Assembly (NCBI RefSeq): GCF_901212655.1
Contig: NZ_CAAKON010000020.1
Span: 103,963-167,962 of the forward strand
From: Olsenella uli
Lineage (GTDB): Bacteria > Actinomycetota > Coriobacteriia > Coriobacteriales > Atopobiaceae
Direction: 5' to 3'
Length of the DNA: 64,000 nucleotides
Made by a program: the position numbers and the translations under genes. The notes below the pieces were generated by a model. It was not told the origin of the DNA, did not search any database, and saw only the letters and a program-made list of their open reading frames with translations. Of the stretch, positions 26,781-35,630 are shown piece after piece; within the stretch, counting starts at the first letter, position 1, and every line of letters begins with the position of its first letter.

Positions 26781-27986
26781 CTATGCCTTCGTGCGGTACC
26801 AGGGAGAGCCGTAGACCGCGCGATACGAGATGCCGACGCGCTCGTTTCCGGCGTCAATCATCATGCCGCCACCCATGTAGATGCCCACATGGCCACCCCA
26901 GCAGACGATATCACCCTTCTGGGGATTCGAGGTCGACTTGCCCCAGCCACCCTGTGACTCGGAGGTACGAGGCAGCGAGATGCCCGCCTGGGCATAGCAG
27001 TACCGCACGAAGCCGGAGCAGTCGTAGCCCACGGGACCCGTGCCACCATAGACGTAGGGGCCGCCAACCTTGCTCCACGCGGCCGAGACGATGGCGTCAC
27101 GCTGGGACTGCGTGAGCCCGCTCGAGGAGCCGGAATTGCCGTTGGAGCTGCCGTTGTTGCTCGGCTTGGAGGGCTTGGAGGGCTTGGAGGGAGAGGTGGG
27201 CGTCTCCTGCGAACCAGCGTTGTCGGTGGTATCGGTGTTGGCGGAGCCCTGGTTTCCAGCGCCGCCGTTGGACTCGTTGCCACCGTTGTTGGCAGTGCCC
27301 GACTCCGCAGAGCCTCCTGCGACGTCCTGCTCGGTTACGTAGCCGCCATCCTGCCGGGCCTGCTGCTGCGCAGCCTCCTGGGCGGCCTTCTGCTGCGCCT
27401 CGTAGGCGGCCTGCTCCTCGGCCAGCTTGTCCTGGACCTGCTGGTCGAGGGAGCTCACGTACGTCTCGGCCTCAGACGTCTTGGCATCCAAGTCGTCCTT
27501 CTGGGATTGCTGGTCTGCAAGGAGCTGCTGCTGCTCGGACTTCTTCTGGTCGAGCTCGTTCTGAATGTCCTTGACCTGCTGGATGGTCTGGGCGTCGCTC
27601 TCGCTCACCTTGGAGGCGTAATAGATGCGGTTCACCAGGTCATCGAAGCTGTTGGACTCGAAGATGATGGACGCGAGCGAGACGCCGCCCGTCTTGTAGT
27701 TGGTCGAGACGCGACCGGCCAACGTGTCCTGGGCCTGGGAGAGCTCCGTCTGCTTCTGGGCAATCTCGGCATTCGTACTGTCGAGGTCCTCCTGCGTCTG
27801 CAGAAGATCCTGGCCAAGGTCGGAGGCCTGGGAGTAGAGGTCGTTCAGGTGGGAGCTGGCCTCGTCGAGCTGGGACTGGAGCTCCGAGGAGGTATCGGCC
27901 ACGGACAGCGTGGGCAGGCCTGTGAGAACGGAAACGCCAAGGGCGGCACCAATGGCAAAACGAGCAATCCTGGTCTTGCAAGTCAT
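26781..27986 (-). CDS. Secreted NlpC/P60 peptidoglycan hydrolase with coiled-coil domain
   Basis: A 401-residue exported cell-wall hydrolase. Residues 1-30 are a signal peptide (basic start, long hydrophobic stretch, A-D cleavage region). Residues 31-195 form two long coiled coils rich in Gln, Asp and Leu, as in PcsB, CwlO and RipA-type proteins, where this part inhibits and targets the enzyme. Residues 200-290 are a Gly/Asn/Ser/Lys-Pro linker with a K-P-S repeat. Residues 290-401 are the NlpC/P60 cysteine peptidase with catalytic Cys323 (Y-D-C-S-G-F), His366 (G-G-H-V-G-I-Y) and a polar third residue about 12 residues on. It cleaves the D-Glu to diamino-acid bond in stem peptides. AAGGGAA precedes the ATG. 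Confidence 0.92.
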   Translation of the reverse strand: MTCKTRIARFAIGAALGVSVLTGLPTLSVADTSSELQSQLDEASSHLNDLYSQASDLGQDLLQTQEDLDSTNAEIAQKQTELSQAQDTLAGRVSTNYKTGGVSLASIIFESNSFDDLVNRIYYASKVSESDAQTIQQVKDIQNELDQKKSEQQQLLADQQSQKDDLDAKTSEAETYVSSLDQQVQDKLAEEQAAYEAQQKAAQEAAQQQARQDGGYVTEQDVAGGSAESGTANNGGNESNGGAGNQGSANTDTTDNAGSQETPTSPSKPSKPSKPSNNGSSNGNSGSSSGLTQSQRDAIVSAAWSKVGGPYVYGGTGPVGYDCSGFVRYCYAQAGISLPRTSESQGGWGKSTSNPQKGDIVCWGGHVGIYMGGGMMIDAGNERVGISYRAVYGSPWYRTKA

Positions 27987-28016
27987 CGAACGGAATTCCC
28001 TTCGGTTGCTTACAGA

Positions 28017-28075
28017 AATGGCAGCTTACGCTGCCATTGGTTATTAATCATAGTGTTTCCTAGCACCTGTTCCAA
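28017..28075 (-). promoter_or_regulatory. Promoter and 5' hairpin of the NlpC/P60 gene
   Basis: On the minus strand TTGGAA (complement of 28070-28075) and TATGAT (28047-28052) are spaced by 17 bp, a good housekeeping promoter. The transcript would begin near 28040 and at once form a perfect 9-bp hairpin, AATGGCAGC-GTAA-GCTGCCATT (28017-28038), which probably stabilises the 5' end. The leader (about 55 nt) is too short for a c-di-AMP riboswitch. The remainder of 27987-28303 holds only the fba terminator. Confidence 0.65.
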
Positions 28076-28247
28076 GCTTATGTGAAGCCGCAGTGAACGC
28101 TGCAGCTCAGCAGTTCGTCCCGCTCAAACCCAAAAAGCCTGACGCCCGCAAGACCGCCCGCAGGGTCCCACGGCGAGCATGTCTCGTCTCCGGCATCAAA
28201 AGCAAGGACCACAAACATGGCCCCGTTCGTCTCCCAAAGAGTCGCAC

Positions 28248-28277
28248 AAAAAACGGGACACCCCAAGGGGTGCCCCG
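28248..28277 (-). terminator. Terminator of fba
   Basis: On the minus strand CGGGGCACCCC-TT-GGGGTGTCCCG is followed by TTTTTT (28248-28253); the stem occupies 28254-28277 and has one mismatch. It begins 26 bases after the fba stop codon. Confidence 0.88.
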
Positions 28278-28303
28278 AAAAGGCCGAATGCCAAGGCGAA
28301 AAG

Positions 28304-29176
28304 TTAGTTCCAGGCCTTGCCGTCAGAGCCGAAGTCGCAGATGAGCTTCTTGGTGTGATCGACGATGGCCTGCTTGCCCGGGGCCATGAGCTTGCGCGGG
28401 TCAAAGCCCTTGCCCTGCTGGTCCTTGCCCTCCTCGATGTACTTGCGCGTAGCCTCGGCGAAGACAATCTGAAGGTCGGTGTTGACGTTGATCTTGGAGA
28501 CGCCGAGCTTGATGGCCTTCTGGACCTGCTCCAGGGGAATGCCGGAGCCGCCGTGGAGGACGAGCGGCAGGTCGCCCGTGAGGGCCTTGATCTCACCGAG
28601 GCGCTCGAAGGAGAGACCCTGCCAGTCGGCGGGATAGACGCCGTGGATGTTGCCGATGCCGCAGGCGAGGAAGTCGACGCCGAGGTCGGCGATCTGCTTG
28701 CACTGCTCGGGGTCGGCCAGCTCGCCGGCGGAGGTCACGCCGTCCTCGGTGCCACCAATGCCACCAACCTCGGCCTCGATGGAGATGCCCTTGGAATGGG
28801 CGAGCTTGACGAGCTCGGCCGTGCGGTCGAGGTTCGTCTGGAAGTCGGCCTCGTGGGAGCCGTCATACATGATGGAGGTGAAGCCGGCCTCGATGCACTG
28901 GAAGCAGGCCTCGTAGGAGCCGTGATCGAGGTGCAGGGCGACGGGGACGGTGATGTTCATGTCCTCGACAAGCTGGTGCACGAGCTGGGAGACGACCTTG
29001 AAGCTGGTCTGCCACTTGGCGGCGCCAGAGGTGCACTGGATGATCATCGGGCTCTGGGTCTCCTCGGCGGCCTGGAGAATGGCCGTGGCCCACTCGAGGT
29101 TGTTGGTGTTGAACGCACCGATGCCGTAGTGGCCCTTCTCGGCGTGCTGGAGCATAGTGGCTGCGTTGACGAGCAT
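28304..29176 (-). CDS. fba: Class II fructose-bisphosphate aldolase
   Basis: A 290-residue zinc-dependent aldolase splitting fructose-1,6-bisphosphate into dihydroxyacetone phosphate and glyceraldehyde-3-phosphate. GGAGG precedes the ATG at 29176. The zinc/active-site motif L-H-L-D-H-G-S (about 81-87), E-A-E-V-G-G-I-G-G, the histidine in G-N-I-H-G-V-Y, L-H-G-G-S-G and K-I-N-V-N-T-D are all present. Tagatose- and ketose-bisphosphate aldolases (GatY, KbaY) share these motifs; the single-copy, isolated setting and G-x-H-G-x-Y form favour glycolytic Fba. A TATAAT -10 element lies about 45 bases upstream of the start codon (29218-29223). Confidence 0.92.
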   Translation of the reverse strand: MLVNAATMLQHAEKGHYGIGAFNTNNLEWATAILQAAEETQSPMIIQCTSGAAKWQTSFKVVSQLVHQLVEDMNITVPVALHLDHGSYEACFQCIEAGFTSIMYDGSHEADFQTNLDRTAELVKLAHSKGISIEAEVGGIGGTEDGVTSAGELADPEQCKQIADLGVDFLACGIGNIHGVYPADWQGLSFERLGEIKALTGDLPLVLHGGSGIPLEQVQKAIKLGVSKINVNTDLQIVFAEATRKYIEEGKDQQGKGFDPRKLMAPGKQAIVDHTKKLICDFGSDGKAWN

Positions 29177-29411
29177 AACGTACCTCCATAACGTGACGGT
29201 GACACTAACCGATTCGCATTATAGCCACGCTTGCGGGGAACTTACCCCCACGCGCGTTAGCTTTTTGCGAAAATATGCTGCTAGATGGCCAAGTTGCTCA
29301 GCGGTTGATGGTCATTTTGGCACAAGCGGATACGCGCGGCGTCTTTCCCTCGCATGCATAAAACTTGACCACCGTCGCATATTGCGGGGGTCAAACGAAT
29401 TACCTTTGGCT

Positions 29412-29975
29412 CTAGCGGATGAAGTTAGTGCGAGCCTTCTTCTCCTGCTCCGGAGCCTCGACGCCGGCCGCCTTGCCGGCCTCGATGCACTCGAGCATCC
29501 ACGCCATGTTCTGGCCGAGACGCCTCATCGTGGAGACGCCCTCCTCGTCGCGAAGGACCTCCTCCGGCGTGTTGCCGTGCACCTCGCACCAGTAGCTCGA
29601 GCTCACGAGCGGCATCTCGGCAATGGTGGGGTACTTGGCAAGCGCGTCGAGCGTCGCCGTCGTGCCGGCACGCCGCGCGGAGGCAACCACGGCGCAAGGC
29701 TTGTGCGCGAGCTGCGCGTAGGAGGCCCTCCCAAACAGGTGGTCGAGGAAGAGCTCGACCTCGCCGGATGGGCTCGCATAGTAGACCGGCGAACCGATCA
29801 CCATGGCGTCGCAGGTGTTGAGCAGGTCGAGAGCGAGGTCCTCGGCCCCCTCGTCGGTGACGTGCACCATCTCGGAGTCGACACCCCGCGCCGCGAGCTC
29901 GTCGCCGATGACGCCCAGCGCCGTGTACGTGCAACCCTTCGCGCGGCGGCTTCCATTGATAAGCAGGACCTTCAT
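29412..29975 (-). CDS. NADPH-dependent FMN reductase / iron-sulfur-flavoprotein-type flavodoxin-fold protein
   Basis: A 187-residue flavodoxin-fold protein. The FMN-phosphate loop reads I-N-G-S-R-R-A-K-G-C-T near the start, and the second FMN loop is S-P-V-Y-Y-A-S-P-S-G-E (about 64-74). These match the NADPH-dependent FMN reductase / ISF-like family. The C-x2-C-type cluster motif of true iron-sulfur flavoproteins is absent, so it probably binds only FMN. Substrate unknown. The start at 29975 follows GAAGGGAAGG; a TTG two codons earlier gives the longer frame. It lies 34 bases downstream of folD on the same strand and may be cotranscribed with fchA-folD. Confidence 0.8.
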   Translation of the reverse strand: MKVLLINGSRRAKGCTYTALGVIGDELAARGVDSEMVHVTDEGAEDLALDLLNTCDAMVIGSPVYYASPSGEVELFLDHLFGRASYAQLAHKPCAVVASARRAGTTATLDALAKYPTIAEMPLVSSSYWCEVHGNTPEEVLRDEEGVSTMRRLGQNMAWMLECIEAGKAAGVEAPEQEKKARTNFIR

Positions 29976-30009
29976 GGCCAACCTTCCCTTCTGCCGGACC
30001 AGCCGGCGC

Positions 30010-30870
30010 CTAGCGCCCAGACGACAGGCGCTCCGCAGCCTCCACCACGTGGGCGGCGAGCACCGAGGTGGTGACGGACCCTACGCCGCGGGGCACGGGC
30101 GTCACGCCGGCGGCCACCCCTGAGACGGAGGCATAGTCCACGTCTCCCGTGATGCCGCCGGCACCGTCATCGTTTGTACCCACATCGACGACGATGGAGC
30201 CCGCAGAGACCATGCTGGCCCCCACCGCACCGGCGCGGCCCATGCAGCTCACGAGCACCTCGCCGCGGCGGCACTCCGAGGCGAGGTCGCGGGTGTGCGA
30301 GTGGCAGAGGGTGACCGTGGCGCCGCGTGCGAGCAGCAGCTGCGCGAGCGGCCTGCCCACGACGAGGCTCCTGCCGAGCACCACGGCACGCGCGCCGTCG
30401 AGCTGCACCTCGTAGTGCTCGAGCAGGCGCACCACGGCTTCGGCCGTGCAGGGGGCATAGCCCTCGCCCGCACCCGTGAAGGTGGCGGCAAGCGAAGCCG
30501 GCGTCATGCCATCCACGTCCTTCGCGGCGCCCACGCAGGCGATGGCCGAGCGCTCGTCGAGACCCGGGGCGAGCGGGCGCAGCAGAAGGATGCCGTGCGT
30601 GGCGGGGTCGCCGGCCAGGCTCGTGAGCACAGCCTCGAGCTCGTCCTGAGAGACGTCGCCAGGCAGGGCCGACACGTCGCAGGCGATACCCACCTTGCCC
30701 ATCCTCGAGCGTGCGCCACGCTCGTAGGCGAGGTCTCCCGGCTCCTCGCCCACCCGCACGATGGCCAGACGCGGCTCGACGCCACGACCCTTCAGTGCAT
30801 CCACGCGAGGCGCCAGGTCCTCGCAGATGGCGGCGGCGACGGGGGCGCCACGCAACTCGCGGGCCGTCAC
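30010..30870 (-). CDS. folD: FolD-type methylenetetrahydrofolate dehydrogenase, cyclohydrolase residues lost
   Basis: A 286-residue FolD homologue that oxidises methylene-THF to methenyl-THF with NAD(P). The start is GTG at 30870, overlapping the fchA stop by the bases GTGA. The NADP half is intact: V-V-L-G-R-S-x-V-V-G-R-P and I-V-V-D-V-G, and the end motif T-P-V-P-x-G-V-G. In the catalytic half, the tyrosine of the Y-x3-K motif is kept but the lysine is alanine (Y-E-R-G-A; Lys56 in E. coli), and the glutamine of V-Q-L-P-L-P (Gln98) is leucine (L-L-L-R-P-L-A). K-D-V-D-G is kept. In FolD, Lys56 and Gln98 are needed for the cyclohydrolase step, so this enzyme is probably only a dehydrogenase. 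Confidence 0.9.
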   Translation of the reverse strand: MTARELRGAPVAAAICEDLAPRVDALKGRGVEPRLAIVRVGEEPGDLAYERGARSRMGKVGIACDVSALPGDVSQDELEAVLTSLAGDPATHGILLLRPLAPGLDERSAIACVGAAKDVDGMTPASLAATFTGAGEGYAPCTAEAVVRLLEHYEVQLDGARAVVLGRSLVVGRPLAQLLLARGATVTLCHSHTRDLASECRRGEVLVSCMGRAGAVGASMVSAGSIVVDVGTNDDGAGGITGDVDYASVSGVAAGVTPVPRGVGSVTTSVLAAHVVEAAERLSSGR

Positions 30871-31499
30871 GAGAACCTCAGCTTCGCCGCAAAGTACACC
30901 TCGCGCGACCGCACCTCGGTGAGGCCCATGAGCTGGTCGGCCCGCTCGCACAGCGCCGCCGCCCGGGCGTCGTCGGACATCATGCGCGCGTTGGCGTGGA
31001 CCGTGAGCGCCGCGCCGTCCGCTGCGGTGCGGGCGAGGCTCGCGGCAACGCCAACGTCCACGACCGCGATCTTCGATCCGTGCTCAGCGAGCTCGTGGAG
31101 GGCGCCAAGGGATTCCAGGGCGCTCTCGAGGACCTCGAAGGGGGCCTCACAGGCAGATGCGAGCGCGCCATCGAGCGCCTCCGCGCGCGCGGCCACCTCC
31201 TCCGGCGTGGAGCGCGGCAGCTTCAGCGCCACCGTGACGGGCCGAAATCCCTCGGCGTCGGAGTTCGAGAGCTCGAGCATGCGGGCCCTCAGGCGCTCGC
31301 AGCTCTCGAGCGCCGAGCGAGCACCCTGCTCGAAGTCCGCATAGGCGCGCTTGCCCATCGTGAGACCCGCGACCATGCAGCCCAGCGCGCAGGCGAGCGA
31401 GCCTGCCAGCGCAGCCGCGCCACCCCCGCCAGGCACCGGCTCGGTTGACGCCACCGCGTCCAGATACCCCCGAACCGTCGTATCCGTGACCTCAGCCAT
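30867..31499 (-). CDS. fchA: Methenyltetrahydrofolate cyclohydrolase / formimino-THF cyclodeaminase family (FchA)
   Basis: A 210-residue protein of the cyclodeaminase/cyclohydrolase family. The hallmark [17 protein letters not shown] motif is at about 20-36, and the all-helical rest matches FchA, which in acetogens and clostridia hydrolyses 5,10-methenyl-THF to 10-formyl-THF. GGGGAGAGGG precedes the ATG at 31499. Its stop overlaps the folD start, so the two proteins are made in step. Because FolD here lacks its cyclohydrolase residues, FchA is the likely cyclohydrolase of the pair. Formiminoglutamate breakdown is the alternative role, but no histidine-utilisation gene is near. Confidence 0.88.
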   Translation of the reverse strand: MAEVTDTTVRGYLDAVASTEPVPGGGGAAALAGSLACALGCMVAGLTMGKRAYADFEQGARSALESCERLRARMLELSNSDAEGFRPVTVALKLPRSTPEEVAARAEALDGALASACEAPFEVLESALESLGALHELAEHGSKIAVVDVGVAASLARTAADGAALTVHANARMMSDDARAAALCERADQLMGLTEVRSREVYFAAKLRFS

Positions 31500-31561
31500 C
31501 CCTCTCCCCTCTTTCGACAACCAAACCATCCTACCGAAAACGAGTCGAGAGCTCCGAGCTG

Positions 31562-31656
31562 CGTCACCCTCCAAGCTCTCTCGACAAGATGGAGGCACCG
31601 GCAATCAGCCGCGCGCCCAACGACGTCACCCTCCCTCCCAACAAGGTGGAGGCACC
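31562..31656. repeat. Imperfect direct repeat upstream of fchA
   Basis: CGTCACCCTCC...ACAAGRTGGAGGCACC occurs at 31562-31599 and 31624-31656, about 62 bp apart, with differing middles. It lies in the 289-bp gap 31500-31788, between the divergent-looking upstream region of fchA and the end of the kinase-like gene. Confidence 0.55.
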
Positions 31657-31676
31657 CCGCGTCCGCGTCAACAGAG

Positions 31677-31764
31677 CCGAGGCCAGGCATACCCCGAAGC
31701 GCAGGGCTGAGGGACTATTCGCGACGCGAAAAGTCCCTCAGCACAGGGGTATGCCTGGCCTCGG
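31677..31764. repeat. Nested perfect palindrome (19-bp outer, 11-bp inner stems)
   Basis: The outer arms, 31677-31695 and 31746-31764, are perfectly complementary over 19 bp (core GAGGCCAGGCATACCCC). The inner arms GCTGAGGGACT and AGTCCCTCAGC (31706-31716, 31732-31742) form an 11-bp stem. The architecture mirrors the 113-bp element at 7196. It lies 25 bases after the kinase-like gene on the minus strand and may act as its terminator, but lacks a T-tract. Confidence 0.75.
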
Positions 31765-31788
31765 CGGTCAGGTTGATCCGGCTCAAGC

Positions 31789-32550
31789 CTACTGGTACTC
31801 GGCCACGTCGATCCAGCTGCGGAGGAACTCCTCCTCCTTGGCCTCGCGGTGGCGCGCAAGCTCGGAGGCGGCGACGATGGACATCCAGCGACGCACGACC
31901 TGCATCGGCATGTCGGCCATCTTGCAGAACATGATGAGGTACTTGTCGGCCAGGTCCAGGTCCTCAAGCGCAAAGAGCAGGTAGGTCATGGCGGCGTCGG
32001 CGGCAGGCGAGCCCTGGGTGGCGTGCGCCCAGTCGCAGACGTAGAGCAGGCCGTCGTCGCCCACGATGACATTCGTGGGGTTGAAGTCGCCGTGGCAGAC
32101 CTTCGACTCCACCTTCATGCCGTCCAGGCGGATGAGCAGCTCGTAGCGCGTCGTGGCGTCAATCTCGGTGAGCGAGTTGATCATGCGGGCGTACTTGTCG
32201 CGCTGGCGGTTGAGCAGAGGCGCGGTGTGGCCGTTGATCTCCAGCTGCAGGCGCACGAACTGCTCGAGGTACATGTCGACGTTCTTCTTGTCGGCCTTGA
32301 TGCGCTCGGCGAGCGTGTTGCCCGGGACCTTCTCGGTGGCAAGCGCCCAGCCCTCGTCGCTCTTGGAGACCTCGAGGATGTGCGGGACGCGAATGCCCGT
32401 CTCCTGAATGCGCGCGAGGTTGAGGCCCTCATTGAAGACGTCGCTCTCGGGCTTGGAGGCGTTGAACACCTTAACGATGCGGTCGCCGCAGTCATAGACG
32501 ACCTTGTTGCCGCGGCTCACCAGGACGGTCTTGTTCTCGGGAAGCTCCAT
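31789..32550 (-). CDS. Aminoglycoside phosphotransferase (APH)-fold kinase, substrate unknown
   Basis: A 253-residue protein-kinase-like small-molecule kinase. The lysine in R-I-V-K-V-F (about 27) is the ATP-binding lysine, the catalytic loop is C-H-G-D-F-N-P-T-N (152-160, Asp155, Asn160), and the metal-binding aspartate is Asp173 in C-D-W-A-H. This matches the APH/choline-kinase/TIGR02172-like group. A resistance role is not indicated: such genes are common chromosomal housekeeping kinases in anaerobes. GGAGGG precedes the ATG. It lies alone between fchA and adhE. Confidence 0.8.
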   Translation of the reverse strand: MELPENKTVLVSRGNKVVYDCGDRIVKVFNASKPESDVFNEGLNLARIQETGIRVPHILEVSKSDEGWALATEKVPGNTLAERIKADKKNVDMYLEQFVRLQLEINGHTAPLLNRQRDKYARMINSLTEIDATTRYELLIRLDGMKVESKVCHGDFNPTNVIVGDDGLLYVCDWAHATQGSPAADAAMTYLLFALEDLDLADKYLIMFCKMADMPMQVVRRWMSIVAASELARHREAKEEEFLRSWIDVAEYQ

Positions 32551-32713
32551 GGGTAACCCTCCTTCGGGTTTGATTTCCCAAACTATATCCCCTGCCCGCC
32601 GCCAGATGAGTCCGCCGCCGGCCCCATGCAGACCAAGGGACGGCAGCGCTCGGCAGACGGCGCGCCAGAAGGCGCCGGCACCCGCGGCAACGGATGCCGG
32701 CGGTCACTACGGG

Positions 32714-35329
32714 TTAGTCCTCGTAGCTCTTGGGCTCGCGGCCGTAGTAGGCGTCGAGGTAGAGCTCCTTGATCTCGCTCATGAGCGGATAGCGCGGGTT
32801 CGCCGGCGTGCACTGGTCGTTGAACGCGTTCTCGGTCATCTCGTCGAGCGTGTCGAGGAAGTACTTCTCGTCAACGCCGTACTCGGCGATCGTCGCCTTG
32901 GCGCCGCAGTGGGCCTTGAGCTCCTCGATCTTGTCCACGAACTTCTCGAAGACCTCCTGGTCGTTCTTGCCGGTGACGCCGCAGAAGCGGGCGGCCTCGG
33001 CGTAGCGGGCCAGGGTGTGGGGGTAGGCGTACTGCGGGAAGGTGCCCATCTTCGTGGGCTTCTCGGCCGCGTTGTAGCGCATGACGCGGGTGAGGATGAC
33101 GGCGTTGGCCAGGCCGTGCGGGATGTGGTGGTAGGCGCCGAGCTTGTGGGCCATGGAGTGGTTAAGGCCGAGGAAGGCGTTGGCGAAGGCCATGCCGGCG
33201 AGGCAGGAGGCGTTGGCCATGCGCTCGCGGGCCTCGGGGTCGGCGGCGCCCTTGTCGTAGGCGCGCGGCAGGTACTCGAAGACGAGCTTCATGGCCTTGA
33301 GCGCCATGGAGTCAGACCAGTCGCTCGCCATGACGGACACGTAGGCCTCGAGGGCGTGCGTGAGGACGTCGAGGCCGGAGGCCGAGGTGAGGCCCTTGGG
33401 CTGGGAGTCCATGTTGTTGGCGTCGACGATGGCCATGTTCGGCAGCAGCGCGTAGTCGGCGAGCGGCCACTTGATGCCCGTCTCGGCGTCGGTGATGACG
33501 GAGAACGGCGTGCACTCGGAGCCGGTGCCCGAGGAGGTCGGGATGGCCACGAAGTAGGCCTTGGAGCCCATCTCCGGGTAGGTGAAGACCCTCTTGCGGA
33601 TGTCCATGAAGTCCATGGCCATGTCCTCGAAGTTGGCCTCGGGGTGCTCGTAGAGAACCCACATGATCTTGCCGGCGTCCATGGCGGAGCCACCGCCGAA
33701 GGCGATGATCACGTCGGGCTCGAAGCTCGTGAGGATCTTCGCGCCCTCACGCGCGCACTGCAGCGTGGGGTCGGGCGCAACGTCCCAGAAGCAGGCGTGC
33801 TCGATGCCGAGCTCGTCGAGCTTCTGCTCGATCGGCTTGATGTAGCCGTTCTTGAACAGGAACTGGTCGGTGACGATAAAGGCGCGCTTCTTGTGCATGA
33901 CAGAGCCCAGCTCGTCGAGCGCCACCGGCTGGCAGCCCCTCTTGAAGTAGACCTTCTCGGGTGCACGGAACCAGAGCATGTTCTCCCGCCTCTCAGCGAC
34001 CGTCTTATAGTTGAGCAGGTGCTTGGGACCCACGTTCTCGGAGACGGAGTTGCCGCCCCAAGAGCCGCAGCCCAGCGTCAGCGACGGGGCCATCTTGAAG
34101 TTGTAGAGGTCGCCAATGCCGCCCTGGGAGCTCGGGGTGTTCACGAGGATGCGACAGGTCTTCATGGCGTCGGCGTGCTTGGCCATCTTCTCCTTCTCCG
34201 TCGTGGCGATGTAGAGGGAGGAGGTGTGGCCGGGGCCGCCGTCCATCACGAGGTGCTCGGCCTTGTCGATGGCCTCGTCAAAGGTCTTGGCCTTGTACAT
34301 GGCCAGCACCGGCGAGAGCTTCTCGTGGGCCATCTCCTCGGACGGGTCGGTGCTCGTGACCTCGCCGATGAGGATCTTGGTCTTCTCGGGAACCTCGACG
34401 CCCGCGATCTTGGCAATCGTGTAGGCGCTCTGGCCGACGATCTTGGCGTTCACGGAGCCGTTGATGATGACGGTCTTGCGGACGCGATCGAGCTCGGCGC
34501 CCTTGAGGAAGTAGCAGCCGCGGGCCTTGAACTCAGCCTTGACCTCGTCGTAGATGTCGGCGAGCACGGTCACGGACTGCTCGGAGGCGCAGATCATGCC
34601 GTTATCGAAGGTCTTGGAGTGGATGATCGAGTTGACGGCGAGCTTGATGTCGGCCGTGGAGTCGATGATGGCGGGCGTGTTGCCGGCTCCGACGCCCAGG
34701 GCGGGCTTGCCGGAGGAGTACGCGGCCTTGACCATGCCCGGGCCACCGGTGGCGAGGATGATGTCGGCCGACCGCATGAGCTCGTTGGTGAGCTCGAGGG
34801 ACGGTGCGCCGATCCAGTCGATGATGCCCTCGGGGGCGCCGGCGGCGACGGCGGCGTCGCGGACGATGCGGGCCGCGTCGATCGTGCACTTCTTGGCGCG
34901 AGGGTGTGGGCTGATCATGATGGCGTTGCGGGTCTTCAGGCAGATGAGGCACTTGAAGATCGCCGTGGACGTCGGGTTGGTGGTCGGGATGACGGCAGCG
35001 ACGATGCCGTAGGGCTCGGCGATGCGCTTGTAGCCGAACTCCGGGTCGTCCTCGACGACGCCGCAGGTCTTCATGTTCTTGTACTTGTTGTAGATGTACT
35101 CGGCCGCGTAGTGGTTCTTGATGACCTTGTCCTCGACGATGCCCATGCCGGTCTCGGCAACCGCATCCTTTGCCAGGGGGATTCGGGCCTTGTTGGCCGC
35201 GATGGCCGCAGCGTGGAAAATCTTGTCGACCTGCTCCTGAGAGAACGTCGCAAACTCGGCCTGCGCCTTGCGCATGCTGTTGAGCCGCGAGGTCAGTGCG
35301 TCGAGGCTGTCGATGACCTTTTCCGCCAT
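32714..35329 (-). CDS. adhE: Bifunctional aldehyde/alcohol dehydrogenase AdhE
   Basis: An 871-residue fusion that reduces acetyl-CoA to acetaldehyde and then ethanol, regenerating NAD in fermentation; AdhE forms long filaments (spirosomes). Residues 1-440 are the CoA-acylating aldehyde dehydrogenase, with the catalytic cysteine in M-I-C-A-S-E-Q-S near residue 250 and G-V-G-A-G-N-T-P. Residues 455-871 are the iron alcohol dehydrogenase: [11 protein letters not shown], and the metal histidines in [10 protein letters not shown] and Y-H-H-I-P-H-G. GGAGG lies six bases before the ATG. The upstream region carries a cluster of GTGCATA motifs but no Rex-type site. It may also reduce lactaldehyde from L-fucose (inference). 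Confidence 0.97.
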   Translation of the reverse strand: MAEKVIDSLDALTSRLNSMRKAQAEFATFSQEQVDKIFHAAAIAANKARIPLAKDAVAETGMGIVEDKVIKNHYAAEYIYNKYKNMKTCGVVEDDPEFGYKRIAEPYGIVAAVIPTTNPTSTAIFKCLICLKTRNAIMISPHPRAKKCTIDAARIVRDAAVAAGAPEGIIDWIGAPSLELTNELMRSADIILATGGPGMVKAAYSSGKPALGVGAGNTPAIIDSTADIKLAVNSIIHSKTFDNGMICASEQSVTVLADIYDEVKAEFKARGCYFLKGAELDRVRKTVIINGSVNAKIVGQSAYTIAKIAGVEVPEKTKILIGEVTSTDPSEEMAHEKLSPVLAMYKAKTFDEAIDKAEHLVMDGGPGHTSSLYIATTEKEKMAKHADAMKTCRILVNTPSSQGGIGDLYNFKMAPSLTLGCGSWGGNSVSENVGPKHLLNYKTVAERRENMLWFRAPEKVYFKRGCQPVALDELGSVMHKKRAFIVTDQFLFKNGYIKPIEQKLDELGIEHACFWDVAPDPTLQCAREGAKILTSFEPDVIIAFGGGSAMDAGKIMWVLYEHPEANFEDMAMDFMDIRKRVFTYPEMGSKAYFVAIPTSSGTGSECTPFSVITDAETGIKWPLADYALLPNMAIVDANNMDSQPKGLTSASGLDVLTHALEAYVSVMASDWSDSMALKAMKLVFEYLPRAYDKGAADPEARERMANASCLAGMAFANAFLGLNHSMAHKLGAYHHIPHGLANAVILTRVMRYNAAEKPTKMGTFPQYAYPHTLARYAEAARFCGVTGKNDQEVFEKFVDKIEELKAHCGAKATIAEYGVDEKYFLDTLDEMTENAFNDQCTPANPRYPLMSEIKELYLDAYYGREPKSYED

Positions 35330-35394
35330 AGCTACCTCCAGATTCTGTGGGACGTCCCGCGGGACGCGCCCAGGTTAACCACGATTGCAGATAC

Positions 35395-35630
35395 GTGCAT
35401 AAAACACGCTAAGAACTGGAATACATACTAGCCGGCCGGCTCCGGGCATATCTGCGGCGCAAACACCTTCGCCAGCCCATTAACCAGCAGTTGTCTATCC
35501 AAACATGGTCAAAGAGCGGTCAACTTGGCCCACAAATGACCACATTTGACTGTGCATATGAAACGAAGTGTGCATAGCATTCGCGAATATGTGCATGAAT
35601 CTGTGTCTCATGGCCGAATCCGTGCATATG
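35395..35630 (-). promoter_or_regulatory. Cluster of GTGCATA(TGA) motifs upstream of adhE
   Basis: GTGCAT(A/G) occurs at 35395, 35552, 35570, 35591 and 35622; the 35552 and 35622 copies share GTGCATATGA. The last four fall within 80 bp, around the palindrome ATTCGCGAAT (35579-35588). The stretch is A/T-richer than the genome. Nearer adhE are the overlapping palindromes GGGACGTCCC (35349-35358) and GTCCCGCGGGAC (35354-35365). The 448-bp gap 35330-35777 otherwise holds no gene. A regulator of adhE probably binds here; its identity is unknown. Confidence 0.45.

Noticed and set aside
27987..28080. c-di-AMP (ydaO) riboswitch before the NlpC/P60 gene
   Set aside because: Such riboswitches often precede cell-wall hydrolases in Actinobacteria, but the promoter at 28047-28075 leaves a leader of about 55 nt, far too short.
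31789..32550. Aminoglycoside-resistance gene
   Set aside because: The fold is that of APH kinases, but the sequence resembles housekeeping members of the superfamily and there is no mobile context; substrate cannot be assigned.
32504..35431. A 975-codon plus-strand frame over adhE
   Set aside because: It lies exactly on the complement of adhE, whose protein matches its family from end to end. The antisense product is of shadow composition without domains.
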